A stretch of DNA of 64,000 nt from Phocaeicola plebeius DSM 17135 (GTDB lineage Bacteria; Bacteroidota; Bacteroidia; Bacteroidales; Bacteroidaceae), in contig NZ_DS990127.1 in assembly GCF_000187895.1 (NCBI RefSeq), positions 1-64,000 on the forward strand, written 5' to 3'. A program made the position numbers and the translations under genes. Shown here one piece after another: positions 1 to 13,158 of the stretch (positions are counted from its first letter, which is position 1; each line of letters starts with the position of its first letter). Under the pieces are notes generated by a model that was not told where the DNA came from, did no database searches, and saw nothing but the letters and a program-made list of their open reading frames with translations.

Positions 1-625
<625 letters not shown>

Positions 626-733
626 TATCCGCGCGGAGCGGATGGAAAAGTCATCAGAAAGGATGATATATACGTTTAGCATGAAAGAAGTGCTGAAGTT
701 GCTTGCTTGTGAGTCATGAATACATAAATGATA

Positions 734-843
<110 letters not shown>

Positions 844-850
844 TAACTGA

Positions 851-884
851 AGCCCTGAAGCGGAAACGCTTCGGGGCTTTTTTG
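851..884 (+). terminator. rRNA operon terminator
   Basis: An 11-bp stem GCCCTGAAGCG / CGCTTCGGGGC (one G-T pair) with a GAAA tetraloop is followed directly by a run of six T. It lies seven bases after the 5S gene and is a textbook Rho-independent terminator for the rRNA operon. Confidence 0.93.
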
Positions 885-1001
885 TGTATATACTTGTCGG
901 GAATGATTGCTTCAGTATACAATAATGTAACTTGAGCTGCTTTTAGCGATATTTCAGACAATATTCATGATGAATATAATTGCTTTGAATGAAAAAGTTG
1001 C

Positions 1002-1009
1002 TATATTTG
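1002..1009 (+). promoter_or_regulatory. Candidate -7 element for V-ATPase operon
   Basis: TATATTTG fits the Bacteroides -7 consensus TAnnTTTG and lies about 57 nt before the first V-ATPase gene. A TTTG occurs upstream at 984-987, but with 14 nt between it and the -7 box the spacing is shorter than the usual 19-21. The rest of 885-1065 shows nothing else. Confidence 0.45.
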
Positions 1010-1065
1010 GGCGGTTTTAAAAACCTCATATAAATGCAGTAATCTTTAATAAATATAAAATCATC

Positions 1066-1656
1066 ATGGAAAACAAGATTCAAGAGCTAACTGATAAGAT
1101 CTACCGTGAAGGGGTGGAAAAAGGAAATGAGGAAGCTCAACGCCTTGTGAGCGAGGCTCAGGTTCAGGCGGAAAAACTGATTGAAGATGCAAAAAAGCAG
1201 GCTGAGTCTATATTGGCTGAAGCAAAGAAGACAGCCGACGAATTGAATGAGAATACTAAATCAGAATTGAAACTTTTTGCCGGACAAGCTGTAAATGCCT
1301 TGAAGACGGAAGTAGCAAACTTGTTGACTAATCAAACAGTTGAAGAAACGGTAAAAGGATTCACAGCTGACAAAGAGTTCCTTTATAAATTTATTTTGGC
1401 ACTGGCTGAAAAATGGTCGGCAAATGAACCGATTGAAATCTCGGTGAAAGATGCGGACAGTCTGAAAAAATATTTTACAGCTAAGGCAAAAGCTTTGCTG
1501 GATAAAGGGGTAACTATTAATCAGGTGAACGGAATGAAGATGTTATTCTCTATTTCACCTGCGGATGGTTCCTATAAAGTAAATTTTGGAGAGGAAGAAT
1601 TTGAAAACTATTTCAAGGAATTCCTTCGTCCTCAGTTAGTCAAAATGTTGTTTTAA
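1066..1656 (+). CDS. ntpE: V-type ATPase subunit E (peripheral stalk)
   Basis: This 196-residue protein begins with a long charged, Ala/Glu/Lys-rich coiled coil (about residues 1-80, with repeats such as EKLIEDAKKQAESILAEAKK) followed by a globular C-terminal domain, the layout of V/A-type ATPase subunit E. E forms the peripheral stalk that holds the A3B3 head against rotation. It is first in the seven-gene V-ATPase operon, and the next gene starts 9 nt downstream. No separate G/H stalk gene is visible, so E may pair with an unrecognised partner. Identification rests on coiled-coil character plus operon position. Confidence 0.88.
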   Translation: MENKIQELTDKIYREGVEKGNEEAQRLVSEAQVQAEKLIEDAKKQAESILAEAKKTADELNENTKSELKLFAGQAVNALKTEVANLLTNQTVEETVKGFTADKEFLYKFILALAEKWSANEPIEISVKDADSLKKYFTAKAKALLDKGVTINQVNGMKMLFSISPADGSYKVNFGEEEFENYFKEFLRPQLVKMLF

Positions 1657-1665
1657 TCCAGTGGC

Positions 1666-2505
1666 ATGAGCAACTATTATTATCTGGTAGCTGGTTTGCC
1701 GTCTGTGTCATTGGATGATGGCAAACTGAGTTATACCGTTGAAAACTTTAAATCTGAACTTTATCCTTCTCTGTCTGATAAAGACAAAAAGCTGATTGAT
1801 TTGTTTTACCTGAAATTTGATAATATAAATCTGTTGAAACTTTTAAAAGACAAAGATTCAGGAATTGATGAACGAGGTAACTTCTCGGCAGAAGAATTGC
1901 TGCTTTTGATAGAGGCTGTTCGCCAGGGAGATGCTTGCGAGAAAAAGTTCCCTTCTTATCTGTATGATTTCATCGCTTTGTATCTACAAAATTCAGGTGA
2001 GGAGCATTTCGTGGCAGAGGAGGCGCTGGCGGCTGCCTATTATGCGTATGCCATGAAATGTGGAAATCGTTTTATAAGCCGTTGGTTTGAGTTTAGTCTG
2101 AATGTGAACAATATCCTCTCTGCTTTTATTTTGCGCAAATACAAGATGGAGGTGGCTTCCCGGATTGTGGGAGACACGGAAGTGTGCGAGCAGCTGAGAA
2201 CTTCGAATGCCCGTGATTTCGGATTGGGAGAGCAACTGGCTTACATGGAAGAATTGCAACGCATTGCGGAAATGGAGGAACTGGTGGAGCGTGAAAAGAA
2301 GACAGACTTACTGGCCTGGAAATGGCTGGAAGACGAGTCTTTCTTTAACTATTTCACGGTAGAGCGTTTGTTTGTTTTCCTCTTGCAACTGGAAATGATT
2401 GAACGATGGATTTCACTGGACAAAGAAAAAGGAAATGAACTGTTCCGCCAGATGATTCAGCATCTGAAGGAAGAGGTACAGATTCCGGAAGAGTTTAGAA
2501 AATAG
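1666..2505 (+). CDS. DUF2764 protein, likely V-ATPase C-like subunit
   Basis: The 279-residue soluble protein starts MSNYYYLVAGLPSVSL, the hallmark of the DUF2764 family found in Bacteroidetes V-ATPase operons between E and A. It is alpha-helical by appearance, with no signal peptide or membrane segment. Subunit C/d, the socket that couples the rotor ring to the central stalk in A/V-type enzymes, is otherwise missing from this operon, so the likely role is a C-subunit analogue; that is inference from position, since no catalytic motif is seen. It lies 9 nt after ntpE and 15 nt before ntpA. Confidence 0.8.
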   Translation: MSNYYYLVAGLPSVSLDDGKLSYTVENFKSELYPSLSDKDKKLIDLFYLKFDNINLLKLLKDKDSGIDERGNFSAEELLLLIEAVRQGDACEKKFPSYLYDFIALYLQNSGEEHFVAEEALAAAYYAYAMKCGNRFISRWFEFSLNVNNILSAFILRKYKMEVASRIVGDTEVCEQLRTSNARDFGLGEQLAYMEELQRIAEMEELVEREKKTDLLAWKWLEDESFFNYFTVERLFVFLLQLEMIERWISLDKEKGNELFRQMIQHLKEEVQIPEEFRK

Positions 2506-2520
2506 TAAAAATAAAATAGA

Positions 2521-4278
2521 ATGGCAACAAAAGGAACTGTTTTAGGCGTAATCGCCAATATGGTTACATTGACAGTCGACGGTCCGGTGGCACAGAATGA
2601 AATCTGCTACATCTCGACCGGAGGTGACCGCCTGATGGCCGAAGTAATCAAGGTGGTAGGAAAGAATGTGTATGTACAGGTTTTTGAAAGCACACGTGGA
2701 CTGAAAGTCGGTGCGGAAGCTGAATTTACAGGCCATATGCTGGAAGTGACATTAGGACCTGGCATGCTTTCGAAGAATTATGACGGGTTGCAGAATGACC
2801 TCGATAAAATGGAGGGAGTATTTCTGAAACGTGGTCAGTATACTTATCCGTTGGACAAGGAAAAGAAATGGCTGTTCAAGCCTATTGTAAAAACGGGTGA
2901 TGAAGTGGGACCGTCTGCCTGGTTGGGAGAGGTGGAAGAAAATCATCAGCCGTTGAAAATTATGGTACCTTTCCAATTGCAGGGAATTTATAAAGTAAAG
3001 TCCATAGTAGAGGAAGGAGAATATACAATAGAAGATACCGTAGCTGTACTTACAGATGCAGAGGGTAATGACATCCCGGTAAATATGATTCAGAAATGGC
3101 CGGTGAAGAAAGCCATGACCAATTATAAGGAGAAACCGCGTCCTTACAAACTGCTGGAAACGGGTGTACGTGTGATTGATACAATGAACCCGATTGTAGA
3201 AGGAGGTACTGGATTTATTCCGGGACCGTTTGGTACGGGAAAGACGGTGCTTCAGCATGCCATCTCCAAACAGGCAGAAGCTGACATCGTAATTATCGCG
3301 GCTTGTGGTGAACGTGCCAATGAGGTGGTAGAAATCTTTACAGAGTTCCCGGAACTGGTCGACCCGCATACAGGACGTAAATTGATGGAGCGTACCATCA
3401 TTGTAGCAAATACTTCTAACATGCCGGTTGCGGCTCGTGAAGCATCTGTGTATACTGCCATGACAATGGCCGAGTTCTACCGTGCCATGGGATTGAAAGT
3501 TTTGCTGATGGCCGACTCTACTTCACGTTGGGCACAGGCTTTGCGTGAAATGTCTAACCGTATGGAGGAACTTCCTGGACCGGATGCTTTCCCGATGGAT
3601 ATTTCAGCGATTATTTCTAACTTCTATGGCCGTGCAGGATATGTACACCTGAACAATGGATCGACGGGATCTATTACCTTTATCGGTACCGTATCACCTG
3701 CCGGAGGTAACTTGAAGGAACCGGTGACAGAAAATACGAAGAAAGTAGCCCGCTGTTTCTATGCATTGGAACAGGAACGTGCCGACCGTAAACGTTATCC
3801 GGCTGTAAACCCGATTGATTCTTATTCTAAGTATCTGGAGTATCCTGAATTTGAAGCGTATATCACAGAACATATCAACGCAGAATGGACGGGTAAGGTG
3901 ACTGAACTGAAGACTCGTCTGTTGCGTGGTAAGGAAATTGCCGAACAGATTAACATCTTGGGTGATGACGGTGTGCCTGTAGAATATCACGTGATTTTCT
4001 GGAAGTCAGAACTGATTGACTTTGTCATTTTGCAGCAGGATGCCTTTGATGAAGTGGATGCGGTGACTCCGATGGAACGTCAGGAAGAAATCGTAAATAT
4101 GGTGATTGACATTTGCCATACTGATTTCAGCTTTGATAATTTCGTGGAAGTAATGGACTTCTTCAAGAAGATGATCAATATCTGCAAGCAGATGAACTAT
4201 GCACAGTTCCGTTCTCCGCAATATGTGGAATTCCAGAAACAGTTGCAGGAGCTGGTTGCCGAAAGAAAAGTAAAATAA
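2521..4278 (+). CDS. ntpA: V-type ATP synthase/ATPase catalytic subunit A
   Basis: This 585-residue subunit binds and hydrolyses or makes ATP in the A3B3 head. The P-loop GPFGTGKT puts the catalytic Lys at residue 241. The family insert (non-homologous region) between the N-terminal barrel and the nucleotide domain is present, as are PFGTGKTVLQHAISKQ and DSTSRWAQALREMSNRMEE, which are typical of subunit A. Length is normal. It is preceded by the DUF2764 gene and followed 24 nt later by subunit B. Confidence 0.97.
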   Translation: MATKGTVLGVIANMVTLTVDGPVAQNEICYISTGGDRLMAEVIKVVGKNVYVQVFESTRGLKVGAEAEFTGHMLEVTLGPGMLSKNYDGLQNDLDKMEGVFLKRGQYTYPLDKEKKWLFKPIVKTGDEVGPSAWLGEVEENHQPLKIMVPFQLQGIYKVKSIVEEGEYTIEDTVAVLTDAEGNDIPVNMIQKWPVKKAMTNYKEKPRPYKLLETGVRVIDTMNPIVEGGTGFIPGPFGTGKTVLQHAISKQAEADIVIIAACGERANEVVEIFTEFPELVDPHTGRKLMERTIIVANTSNMPVAAREASVYTAMTMAEFYRAMGLKVLLMADSTSRWAQALREMSNRMEELPGPDAFPMDISAIISNFYGRAGYVHLNNGSTGSITFIGTVSPAGGNLKEPVTENTKKVARCFYALEQERADRKRYPAVNPIDSYSKYLEYPEFEAYITEHINAEWTGKVTELKTRLLRGKEIAEQINILGDDGVPVEYHVIFWKSELIDFVILQQDAFDEVDAVTPMERQEEIVNMVIDICHTDFSFDNFVEVMDFFKKMINICKQMNYAQFRSPQYVEFQKQLQELVAERKVK

Positions 4279-4302
4279 GTGAAATCAATAAATGGGTAGA
4301 AA

Positions 4303-5622
4303 ATGGCGACAAAAGCTTTTCAAAAAATATATACAAAGATTAGCCAGATAACCAAGGCTACCTGTTCGCTGAAAGCAACAGGGGTTGGTTATGACGAACT
4401 GGCTATGGTGAACGGCAAGCTGGCGCAGGTGGTGAAGATTGCCGGAGATGAAGTGACTCTGCAGGTGTTTGAAGGTACGGAAGGTATTCCGACCAATGCA
4501 GAGGTGGTATTCTTGGGCAAGTCTCCTACGCTGAAAGTGAGTGACCAGCTGGCCGGACGTTTCTTCAATGCTTTCGGTGAACCGATTGACGGGGGACCGG
4601 AAGTAGAAGGTACTGAAGTAGAAATTGGTGGTCCGTCAGTGAATCCGGTACGTCGTAAACAGCCGTCTGAGCTGATTGCTACGGGTATTGCCGGTATCGA
4701 CTTGAACAATACGCTGGTATCCGGACAGAAGATTCCGTTCTTTGCAGACCCTGACCAGCCTTTTAACCAGGTAATGGCGAACGTAGCTTTGCGTGCAGAA
4801 ACAGACAAGATTATCCTGGGAGGTATGGGTATGACAAACGATGACTACCTCTACTTTAAGAATGTATTCTCGAATGCAGGTGCGCTGGACCGTATCATCA
4901 GCTTTGTGAATACGACAGAAAATCCGCCGGTAGAACGTCTGTTGATTCCGGATATGGCATTGACTGCGGCTGAATATTTTGCCGTAGAACATAACCAGAA
5001 GGTATTGGTACTGCTGACCGATATGACTTCGTATGCCGATGCGTTGGCTATCGTATCTAACCGTATGGACCAGATTCCGTCAAAGGATTCTATGCCGGGC
5101 TCTTTGTATTCTGATTTGGCTAAGATTTACGAAAAAGCTGTACAGTTCCCGAGCGGTGGTTCTATTACCATCATTGCGGTGACTACTCTTTCCGGTGGTG
5201 ATATTACTCATGCAGTTCCGGATAATACCGGTTACATCACAGAAGGTCAGCTCTTCTTGCGTCGTGATAGTGACATTGGTAAGGTAATTGTCGACCCGTT
5301 CCGTTCATTGTCACGTTTGAAACAGCTGGTAAGTGGTAAGAAGACACGTAAAGACCATCCGCAGGTGATGAATGCAGCCGTACGTCTGTATGCCGATGCA
5401 GCGAATGCCAAGACAAAGATGGAAAACGGTTTCGACCTGACCAACTACGACGAACGTGCGTTGGCCTTTGCCAAGGATTATGCCAACCAGCTGCTGGCTA
5501 TTGATGTGAACTTGAATACGACAGAAATGCTGGATGTAACCTGGGGCTTGTTCAGCAAATACTTCAAGCCGGAAGAAGTGAACATCAAGAAAGAGTTCGT
5601 AGATCAGTATTGGAAGAAATAA
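4303..5622 (+). CDS. ntpB: V-type ATPase regulatory subunit B
   Basis: The 439-residue protein matches V/A-ATPase subunit B in size and sequence: GVGYDELAMVNG and GRFFNAFGEPIDGGP in the N-terminal half, then TDMTSYADALAIVSNRMDQIPS and LARLKQ-type motifs (SLSRLKQLVSGKKTRKDHP). As expected for B it lacks a working P-loop; it alternates with A in the hexameric head and contributes to the nucleotide sites. It sits 17 nt before subunit D in the same operon. Confidence 0.97.
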   Translation: MATKAFQKIYTKISQITKATCSLKATGVGYDELAMVNGKLAQVVKIAGDEVTLQVFEGTEGIPTNAEVVFLGKSPTLKVSDQLAGRFFNAFGEPIDGGPEVEGTEVEIGGPSVNPVRRKQPSELIATGIAGIDLNNTLVSGQKIPFFADPDQPFNQVMANVALRAETDKIILGGMGMTNDDYLYFKNVFSNAGALDRIISFVNTTENPPVERLLIPDMALTAAEYFAVEHNQKVLVLLTDMTSYADALAIVSNRMDQIPSKDSMPGSLYSDLAKIYEKAVQFPSGGSITIIAVTTLSGGDITHAVPDNTGYITEGQLFLRRDSDIGKVIVDPFRSLSRLKQLVSGKKTRKDHPQVMNAAVRLYADAANAKTKMENGFDLTNYDERALAFAKDYANQLLAIDVNLNTTEMLDVTWGLFSKYFKPEEVNIKKEFVDQYWKK

Positions 5623-5639
5623 AATTATAAGACTTTAAA

Positions 5640-6241
5640 ATGGCAATAAAATTTCAGTATAACAAGACCTCTTTGCAACAGCTTGAAAAGCAGCTGAAGG
5701 TCCGTGTGCGTACGCTCCCTATCATTAAAAATAAGGAGAGTGCTCTGCGCATGGAAGTGAAACGCTGCAAGGAAGAAGCTGCCGAACTGGAGGAACGACT
5801 GGAAACGCAAATCTCGTCATACGAGCACATGCATGCCCTTTGGAATGAGTTTGACGCTTCATTGGTAAGGGTGAAAGATGTGCATCTGGGTGTGCGGAAG
5901 ATTGCGGGTGTCCGGGTTCCGTTGCTGGATGAGGTGGAGTTTGATATCCGGCCATTTAGTTTGTTCTGTAGCCCGAAGTGGTATGCCGACGGTATTCATC
6001 TATTGAAAAAACTTGCCCAGACTGCCATTGAAAGAGAGTTTGCTCTTGCCAAGCTGGATTTGCTGGAACATGCACGTAAGAAAACGACTCAGAAAGTAAA
6101 CCTTTTTGAAAAAGTGCAGATTCCGGGCTATCAGGACGCTTTGCGGAAAATCAAACGTTTTATGGAAGATGAGGAAAACTTGTCAAAATCCTCTCAAAAG
6201 ATTTTGAAGTCTATCCAGGAGAAAAGAAAGGAGGCGGAAGA

Positions 6242-6245
<4 letters not shown>
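5640..6245 (+). CDS. ntpD: V-type ATPase central-shaft subunit D
   Basis: This 201-residue protein begins with the coiled-coil helix of V/A-ATPase subunit D (NKTSLQQLEKQLKVRVRTLP, then MEVKRCKEEAAELEERLE) and ends in a second long helix rich in Lys and Glu. D forms the rotating central shaft inside A3B3. The stop codon overlaps the start of the next gene by 4 nt (ATGA), which implies translational coupling. No subunit F gene, the usual partner of D, is recognisable here. Confidence 0.92.
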
Positions 6246-8547
<2,302 letters not shown>

Positions 8548-8577
8548 TCTTCGGAATTCTTTAATGTATTTACTTTG

Positions 8578-8620
8578 CCCCGCTGCACGCTCTTTGTTAG
8601 TGTACAGCGGGGACTTTTTT
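8578..8620 (+). terminator. Terminator after V-ATPase operon
   Basis: CCCCGCTG at 8578-8585 pairs with CAGCGGGG at 8604-8611, with further AC/GT pairs extending the stem inward. The hairpin is followed by ACTTTTTT. It closes the V-ATPase operon 30 nt after ntpK. The rest of the 250-nt gap to the glycogen synthase gene shows no clear element beyond a weak TATATTCG at 8763-8770 that resembles a -7 box. Confidence 0.85.
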
Positions 8621-8799
8621 ATGTATGATTCTATGGTGGAATATGATTTCGTATCGTATTGAAAAAGAAACATCTCTGTATCTTTTCGTTACTATTGGCA
8701 TGCATAAATTAGTGTAGCAATACAAAACTTTCCTTTTTTTTCTTCCGATTAAATATTTTTTGTATATTCGCGGCTGATTTAGAAGATATTAATGAGACG

Positions 8800-10476
8800 A
8801 TGATGAAACAGTTACTAACACCTGATTATATTTTCGAATCCAGTTGGGAAGTATGTAATAAAGTGGGTGGCATATACACTGTATTGTCTACAAGAGCAAA
8901 AACCTTGCAGAATACTTTCCCTGATCGAATTTTTTTTATAGGACCAGATTTCTGGTCGGGTAAGGAAAATCCGTTGTTTGTGGAAGATTCAAAGCTTCTT
9001 CAGGCATGGAGAGAGCATGCAATCAAGAAAGATGATTTGAAAGTACGCATAGGGCGTTGGAATATTCCAGGTAAGCCGATTGCTATTTTAGTCGATTTCA
9101 CTCCTTTCTATAAGGATAAAAATGAGATATATACTCAGGCATGGATCGATTTTCAAGTAGACTCCTTGCATGCTTATGGAGATTATGATGAAGCTTCTAT
9201 GTTCTCGTATGCTGCGGGAAAAGTAGTTGAAAGTTTTTATCGTTATAACCTGACAATGAGCGATAAGGTCATATATCAAGCTCATGAATGGATGACTGGC
9301 CTTGGCGCACTATACTTGCAAAAACACGTTCCGGAAATTGCTACAATCTTCACTACACACGCTACTACTATCGGGCGTTCCATTGCAGGAAATAATAAAC
9401 CTCTCTATGATTACTTGTTTGCTTATAACGGTGACCAGATGTCACGTGAACTGAATGTAGAGTCAAAACACTCTATTGAAAAGCAGACAGCCCATCATGT
9501 AGATTGTTTTACTACAGTCAGCGATATTACCAACAATGAATGTAAGGAATTGTTGGACAAAGAGGCGGACGTGGTCCTGATGAATGGCTTTGAAGATGAT
9601 TTCGTTCCCAAAGGAGAAGAGTTTGAGAAGAAAAGAAAATATGCCCGTGCTTTGTTGCTGAATTTGGCTAATAAGTTGTTGGGTACTCATTTGGGCGATG
9701 ATACGCTGATTGTGGGAACAAGCGGTCGTTATGAATTCAAGAATAAGGGTATAAACGTGTATCTGGAAGCGTTGAACCGTTTGACACGTAAAAAGAGCCT
9801 GAACCGTGAAGTTGTGGCTTTTGTCAATGTGCCAGGATGGGTAGGCGATGCCCGTGAAGACTTGAAACAACGTTTGGAAAGCAATGAAGATTACAATACA
9901 CCGCTGGAATGTCCTTTTATTACGCACTGGTTGCATAATATGAGTCATGATCAGGTGTTGGATATGTTGAAGTATTTGAACATGTCTAACTCTCCGGAGT
10001 CAAAAGTAAAGGTTATATTTGTGCCTTGCTATCTGGATGGCAACGACGGAATATTGAATGAAACCTATTACGATTTGATTATAGGGGCAGATTTGAGCGT
10101 ATATCCGTCATATTATGAGCCATGGGGCTATACTCCATTGGAAAGTGTGGCATTCAAAGTGCCTGCTATAACGACGGATCTGGCAGGATTCGGTTTGTGG
10201 GTAAATTCATTGAAAGGTCGTCCCGGCACATTGGAAGACGGTGTAAAAGTTATTCATCGTACCGACTACAATTATTCGGAAGTGGCAGATGTAATTCGTG
10301 ACACGATTACCGAATTTGCTAAGTTGCCGGAATCTGAAGTACAGATAATTCGAAAAAATGCGGCCGACATTGCTGAAAAGGCTTTGTGGAAACATTTTAT
10401 ACGCTATTATTATGAAGCATACGACGTGGCTTTGCGCAATGCAAAAGAACGTTGCAAATCTTATAAACAAAAATGA
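8800..10476 (+). CDS. Glycogen synthase, GT3 family
   Basis: This 558-residue enzyme would transfer glucose from a nucleotide sugar to growing alpha-1,4-glucan. The N-terminus (FESSWEVCNKVGGIYTVLSTRA) has the KVGGIYTV donor-site motif of the GT3 family, the group of fungal and animal glycogen synthases, rather than the KVGGLADV of bacterial GlgA (GT5). The C-terminal half has SYYEPWGYTPLESVAFKVPA, the E-x7-E region that contacts the donor. Two adjacent ATG codons (8800, 8803) could both serve as start. The phosphorylase follows 20 nt later, so synthesis and breakdown of glycogen are co-transcribed. Confidence 0.93.
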   Translation: MMKQLLTPDYIFESSWEVCNKVGGIYTVLSTRAKTLQNTFPDRIFFIGPDFWSGKENPLFVEDSKLLQAWREHAIKKDDLKVRIGRWNIPGKPIAILVDFTPFYKDKNEIYTQAWIDFQVDSLHAYGDYDEASMFSYAAGKVVESFYRYNLTMSDKVIYQAHEWMTGLGALYLQKHVPEIATIFTTHATTIGRSIAGNNKPLYDYLFAYNGDQMSRELNVESKHSIEKQTAHHVDCFTTVSDITNNECKELLDKEADVVLMNGFEDDFVPKGEEFEKKRKYARALLLNLANKLLGTHLGDDTLIVGTSGRYEFKNKGINVYLEALNRLTRKKSLNREVVAFVNVPGWVGDAREDLKQRLESNEDYNTPLECPFITHWLHNMSHDQVLDMLKYLNMSNSPESKVKVIFVPCYLDGNDGILNETYYDLIIGADLSVYPSYYEPWGYTPLESVAFKVPAITTDLAGFGLWVNSLKGRPGTLEDGVKVIHRTDYNYSEVADVIRDTITEFAKLPESEVQIIRKNAADIAEKALWKHFIRYYYEAYDVALRNAKERCKSYKQK

Positions 10477-10496
10477 ACTTATAAAACATTAGTGAT

Positions 10497-13064
10497 ATGA
10501 AAATCAAAACAAACTATGCTAATACTCCTGTTTGGAGAGAAATTAATGTGAAATCTCGCATACCGGAATCTTTGAAGATGCTGGAAGTGATGGCTCGTAA
10601 CATTTGGTGGGCATGGAATGATGATGCTACTGAAATGTTTAGAGAACTTGACCCGGAATTGTGGCGTGCTGTCGGACAGAACCCTGTTGCTTTGCTGGAA
10701 CGTCTTAACTACGAAAAGCTGGAAGCTCTGTCTGTAGATAAAGAAATGTTGGGTAAGATTAATGCAATCTATGATAGATTTACTGAATATATGTCTGTAG
10801 AACCAGACAAGAACCGTCCGTCTGTAGCTTATTTCTGTATGGAATACGGTTTGACTCATGTACTGAAGATTTATTCTGGTGGTCTGGGTATTTTGGCCGG
10901 TGACTACCTGAAAGAAGCTTCAGATAGTAATGTGGATATGTGCGGTATCGGTTTCTTGTACCGTTACGGCTACTTCACACAGAGTCTTTCAATGGACGGT
11001 CAGCAGATTGCTAACTATGAAGCTCAGAACTTTGGAAGCCTTCCTTTGGAACGCGTGAAGGATGAAAATGACCAGCCGATGGTATTGGATGTACCTTATT
11101 TGAACTATTATGTACATGCATACGTATGGAGAGTCAATGTAGGTCGTGTGCCTTTGTATCTGTTGGATACAGACAATGAAATGAACAGCGAATTCGACCG
11201 TTCTATTACTCACCAGTTGTATGGTGGTGACTGGGAAAACCGCTTGAAACAGGAAATCTTGCTGGGTATCGGTGGTGTGCTGTTGCTGAAGAAACTGGGT
11301 ATCAAGAAAGATGTATATCACTGCAACGAAGGACATGCGGCATTGTGTAATGTACAGCGTCTGTGTGACTACGTAGAAAGCGGAATGTCATTTGACGAAG
11401 CATTGGAAGTGGTTCGTGCTTCTTCTCTGTATACTGTACATACTCCGGTTCCGGCTGGACATGACTATTTCGATGAAGGACTGTTCGGTAAGTACATGGG
11501 CGGTTATCCGCAGCGTATGGGAATCAGCTGGCAGGATTTGATGGACTTGGGACGTATCAATCCGGGTGATCCGAACGAACGTTTCTGTATGTCTACATTT
11601 GCTTGCAACACTTGTCAGGAAGTGAACGGTGTAAGTTGGTTGCACGGAAAGGTTTCTCAGGAAATGTTCTCTGGAATCTGGAAAGGCTATTTCCCTGAAG
11701 AAAATCATGTAGGTTATGTAACTAACGGTGTACATTTCCCTACTTGGTGTGCTTCTGAATGGAAAGCTTTGTATAATAAATACTTTGATAAGAACTTCAT
11801 GCACGACCAGTCAAATCCGAAAATCTGGGAACGTATCTACAACGTGCCTGATGAAGAAATCTGGAAGACTCGTGTGGCTTTGAAGAACAAACTGATTAAC
11901 TACATCCGCGATCAGTTCCGTGATACATGGTTGAAGAACCAGAGAGATCCGTCACGTGTGGTTTCTTTGATGGATAAGATTAACCCGAATGCCTTGCTGA
12001 TTGGTTTTGCTCGTCGTTTTGCTACTTACAAGCGTGCACACTTGTTGTTCACTGACTTGGATCGTTTGGCTAAGATTGTAAACAATCCTGACTATCCAGT
12101 TCAGTTCTTGTTTGCTGGTAAAGCTCACCCGCACGATGGAGCAGGTCAGGGATTGATCAAGAAAATTATTGAAATCTCTAACCGTCCGGAATTCTTAGGA
12201 AAGATTATTTTCTTGGAAAACTACGATATGAAACTGGCTCGTCGCCTGGTATCTGGTGTAGATATCTGGATGAACACTCCGACTCGTCCGTTGGAAGCAT
12301 CTGGTACATCAGGTGAAAAAGCCTTGATGAACGGTGTGGTTAACTTCTCTGTATTGGACGGATGGTGGCTGGAAGGTTACCGTGAAGGTGCTGGATGGGC
12401 ATTGACTGAAAAACGTACTTACCAGAACCAGGAACATCAGGATCAGCTGGATGCTGCTACTATCTACAGTATCCTGGAAACAGAAATCCTGCCGTTGTAT
12501 TATGCAAGAAACAAGAAAGGATATTCTGAAGGCTGGATAAAGACTATTAAGAATTCTATCGCTCAGGTTGCTCCTCATTATACCATGAAACGTCAGTTGG
12601 ATGATTACTTCGCTAAGTTCTATGGTAAGGAAGCTGAACGTTTCCACGCGCTTGAAGCAAACAACTACGAACAGGTGAAGAAACTGGCTGCATGGAAGGA
12701 AGAAGTAGCCGCTAAATGGGATGAAATTCAGGTTGTTTCATTCAACAAGTGTCAGGATTTGTGCAACGGTAACGTAGAAAGCGGTAAAGACTATAAGCTT
12801 ACTTGCGTGGTAGATGAAAAGGGTCTGGACGATGCAATCGGTATCGAACAGGTGGTTACTTATACCAATGCAGAAGGCCGTGAATACATTTATGCAGTTA
12901 ACCCGATGAAGATGGTGAAACGTGAAGGCAACTTGTTTACTTTCGAAATGATTGCAGGTTTGTCAAATGCGGGTAGCTTTAAGGTAGCTTACCGTATGTT
13001 CCCGAAGAACGATGCACTGCCTCACCGTCAGGACTTCTGTTATGTACGCTGGTTTAATGAATAA
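10497..13064 (+). CDS. glgP: Alpha-glucan (glycogen) phosphorylase, GT35
   Basis: The 855-residue protein releases glucose-1-phosphate from glycogen. The N-terminal about 110 residues are the DUF3417 domain found in the short-type alpha-glucan phosphorylases. The catalytic core has YFCMEYGL, the GGLGILAGD glycine loop, and [17 protein letters not shown] with the PLP-binding Lys at residue 608. Unlike the classical SGMKA sequence, the residue before the Lys is Glu, as is common in this subgroup. It is paired with the GT3 synthase upstream and ends at a strong terminator. Confidence 0.95.
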   Translation: MKIKTNYANTPVWREINVKSRIPESLKMLEVMARNIWWAWNDDATEMFRELDPELWRAVGQNPVALLERLNYEKLEALSVDKEMLGKINAIYDRFTEYMSVEPDKNRPSVAYFCMEYGLTHVLKIYSGGLGILAGDYLKEASDSNVDMCGIGFLYRYGYFTQSLSMDGQQIANYEAQNFGSLPLERVKDENDQPMVLDVPYLNYYVHAYVWRVNVGRVPLYLLDTDNEMNSEFDRSITHQLYGGDWENRLKQEILLGIGGVLLLKKLGIKKDVYHCNEGHAALCNVQRLCDYVESGMSFDEALEVVRASSLYTVHTPVPAGHDYFDEGLFGKYMGGYPQRMGISWQDLMDLGRINPGDPNERFCMSTFACNTCQEVNGVSWLHGKVSQEMFSGIWKGYFPEENHVGYVTNGVHFPTWCASEWKALYNKYFDKNFMHDQSNPKIWERIYNVPDEEIWKTRVALKNKLINYIRDQFRDTWLKNQRDPSRVVSLMDKINPNALLIGFARRFATYKRAHLLFTDLDRLAKIVNNPDYPVQFLFAGKAHPHDGAGQGLIKKIIEISNRPEFLGKIIFLENYDMKLARRLVSGVDIWMNTPTRPLEASGTSGEKALMNGVVNFSVLDGWWLEGYREGAGWALTEKRTYQNQEHQDQLDAATIYSILETEILPLYYARNKKGYSEGWIKTIKNSIAQVAPHYTMKRQLDDYFAKFYGKEAERFHALEANNYEQVKKLAAWKEEVAAKWDEIQVVSFNKCQDLCNGNVESGKDYKLTCVVDEKGLDDAIGIEQVVTYTNAEGREYIYAVNPMKMVKREGNLFTFEMIAGLSNAGSFKVAYRMFPKNDALPHRQDFCYVRWFNE

Positions 13065-13098
13065 AGACCTCTGTCTGTTCAGATAATCATATAAACAG

Positions 13099-13139
13099 GC
13101 CATTCCGGATAATTTTGATATTCGGAATGGCTTTTTTTG
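13099..13139 (+). terminator. Terminator after glycogen operon
   Basis: GCCATTCCG (13099-13107) pairs perfectly with CGGAATGGC (13123-13131), followed by seven T. It separates the glycogen genes from the two-component system, which starts 20 nt further on. Confidence 0.92.
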
Positions 13140-13158
13140 TTTTCAAAAACTATATGCC

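Noticed and set aside
626..733. tRNA in the 23S-5S spacer
   Set aside because: No cloverleaf, TTCRA arm or CCA end is visible.
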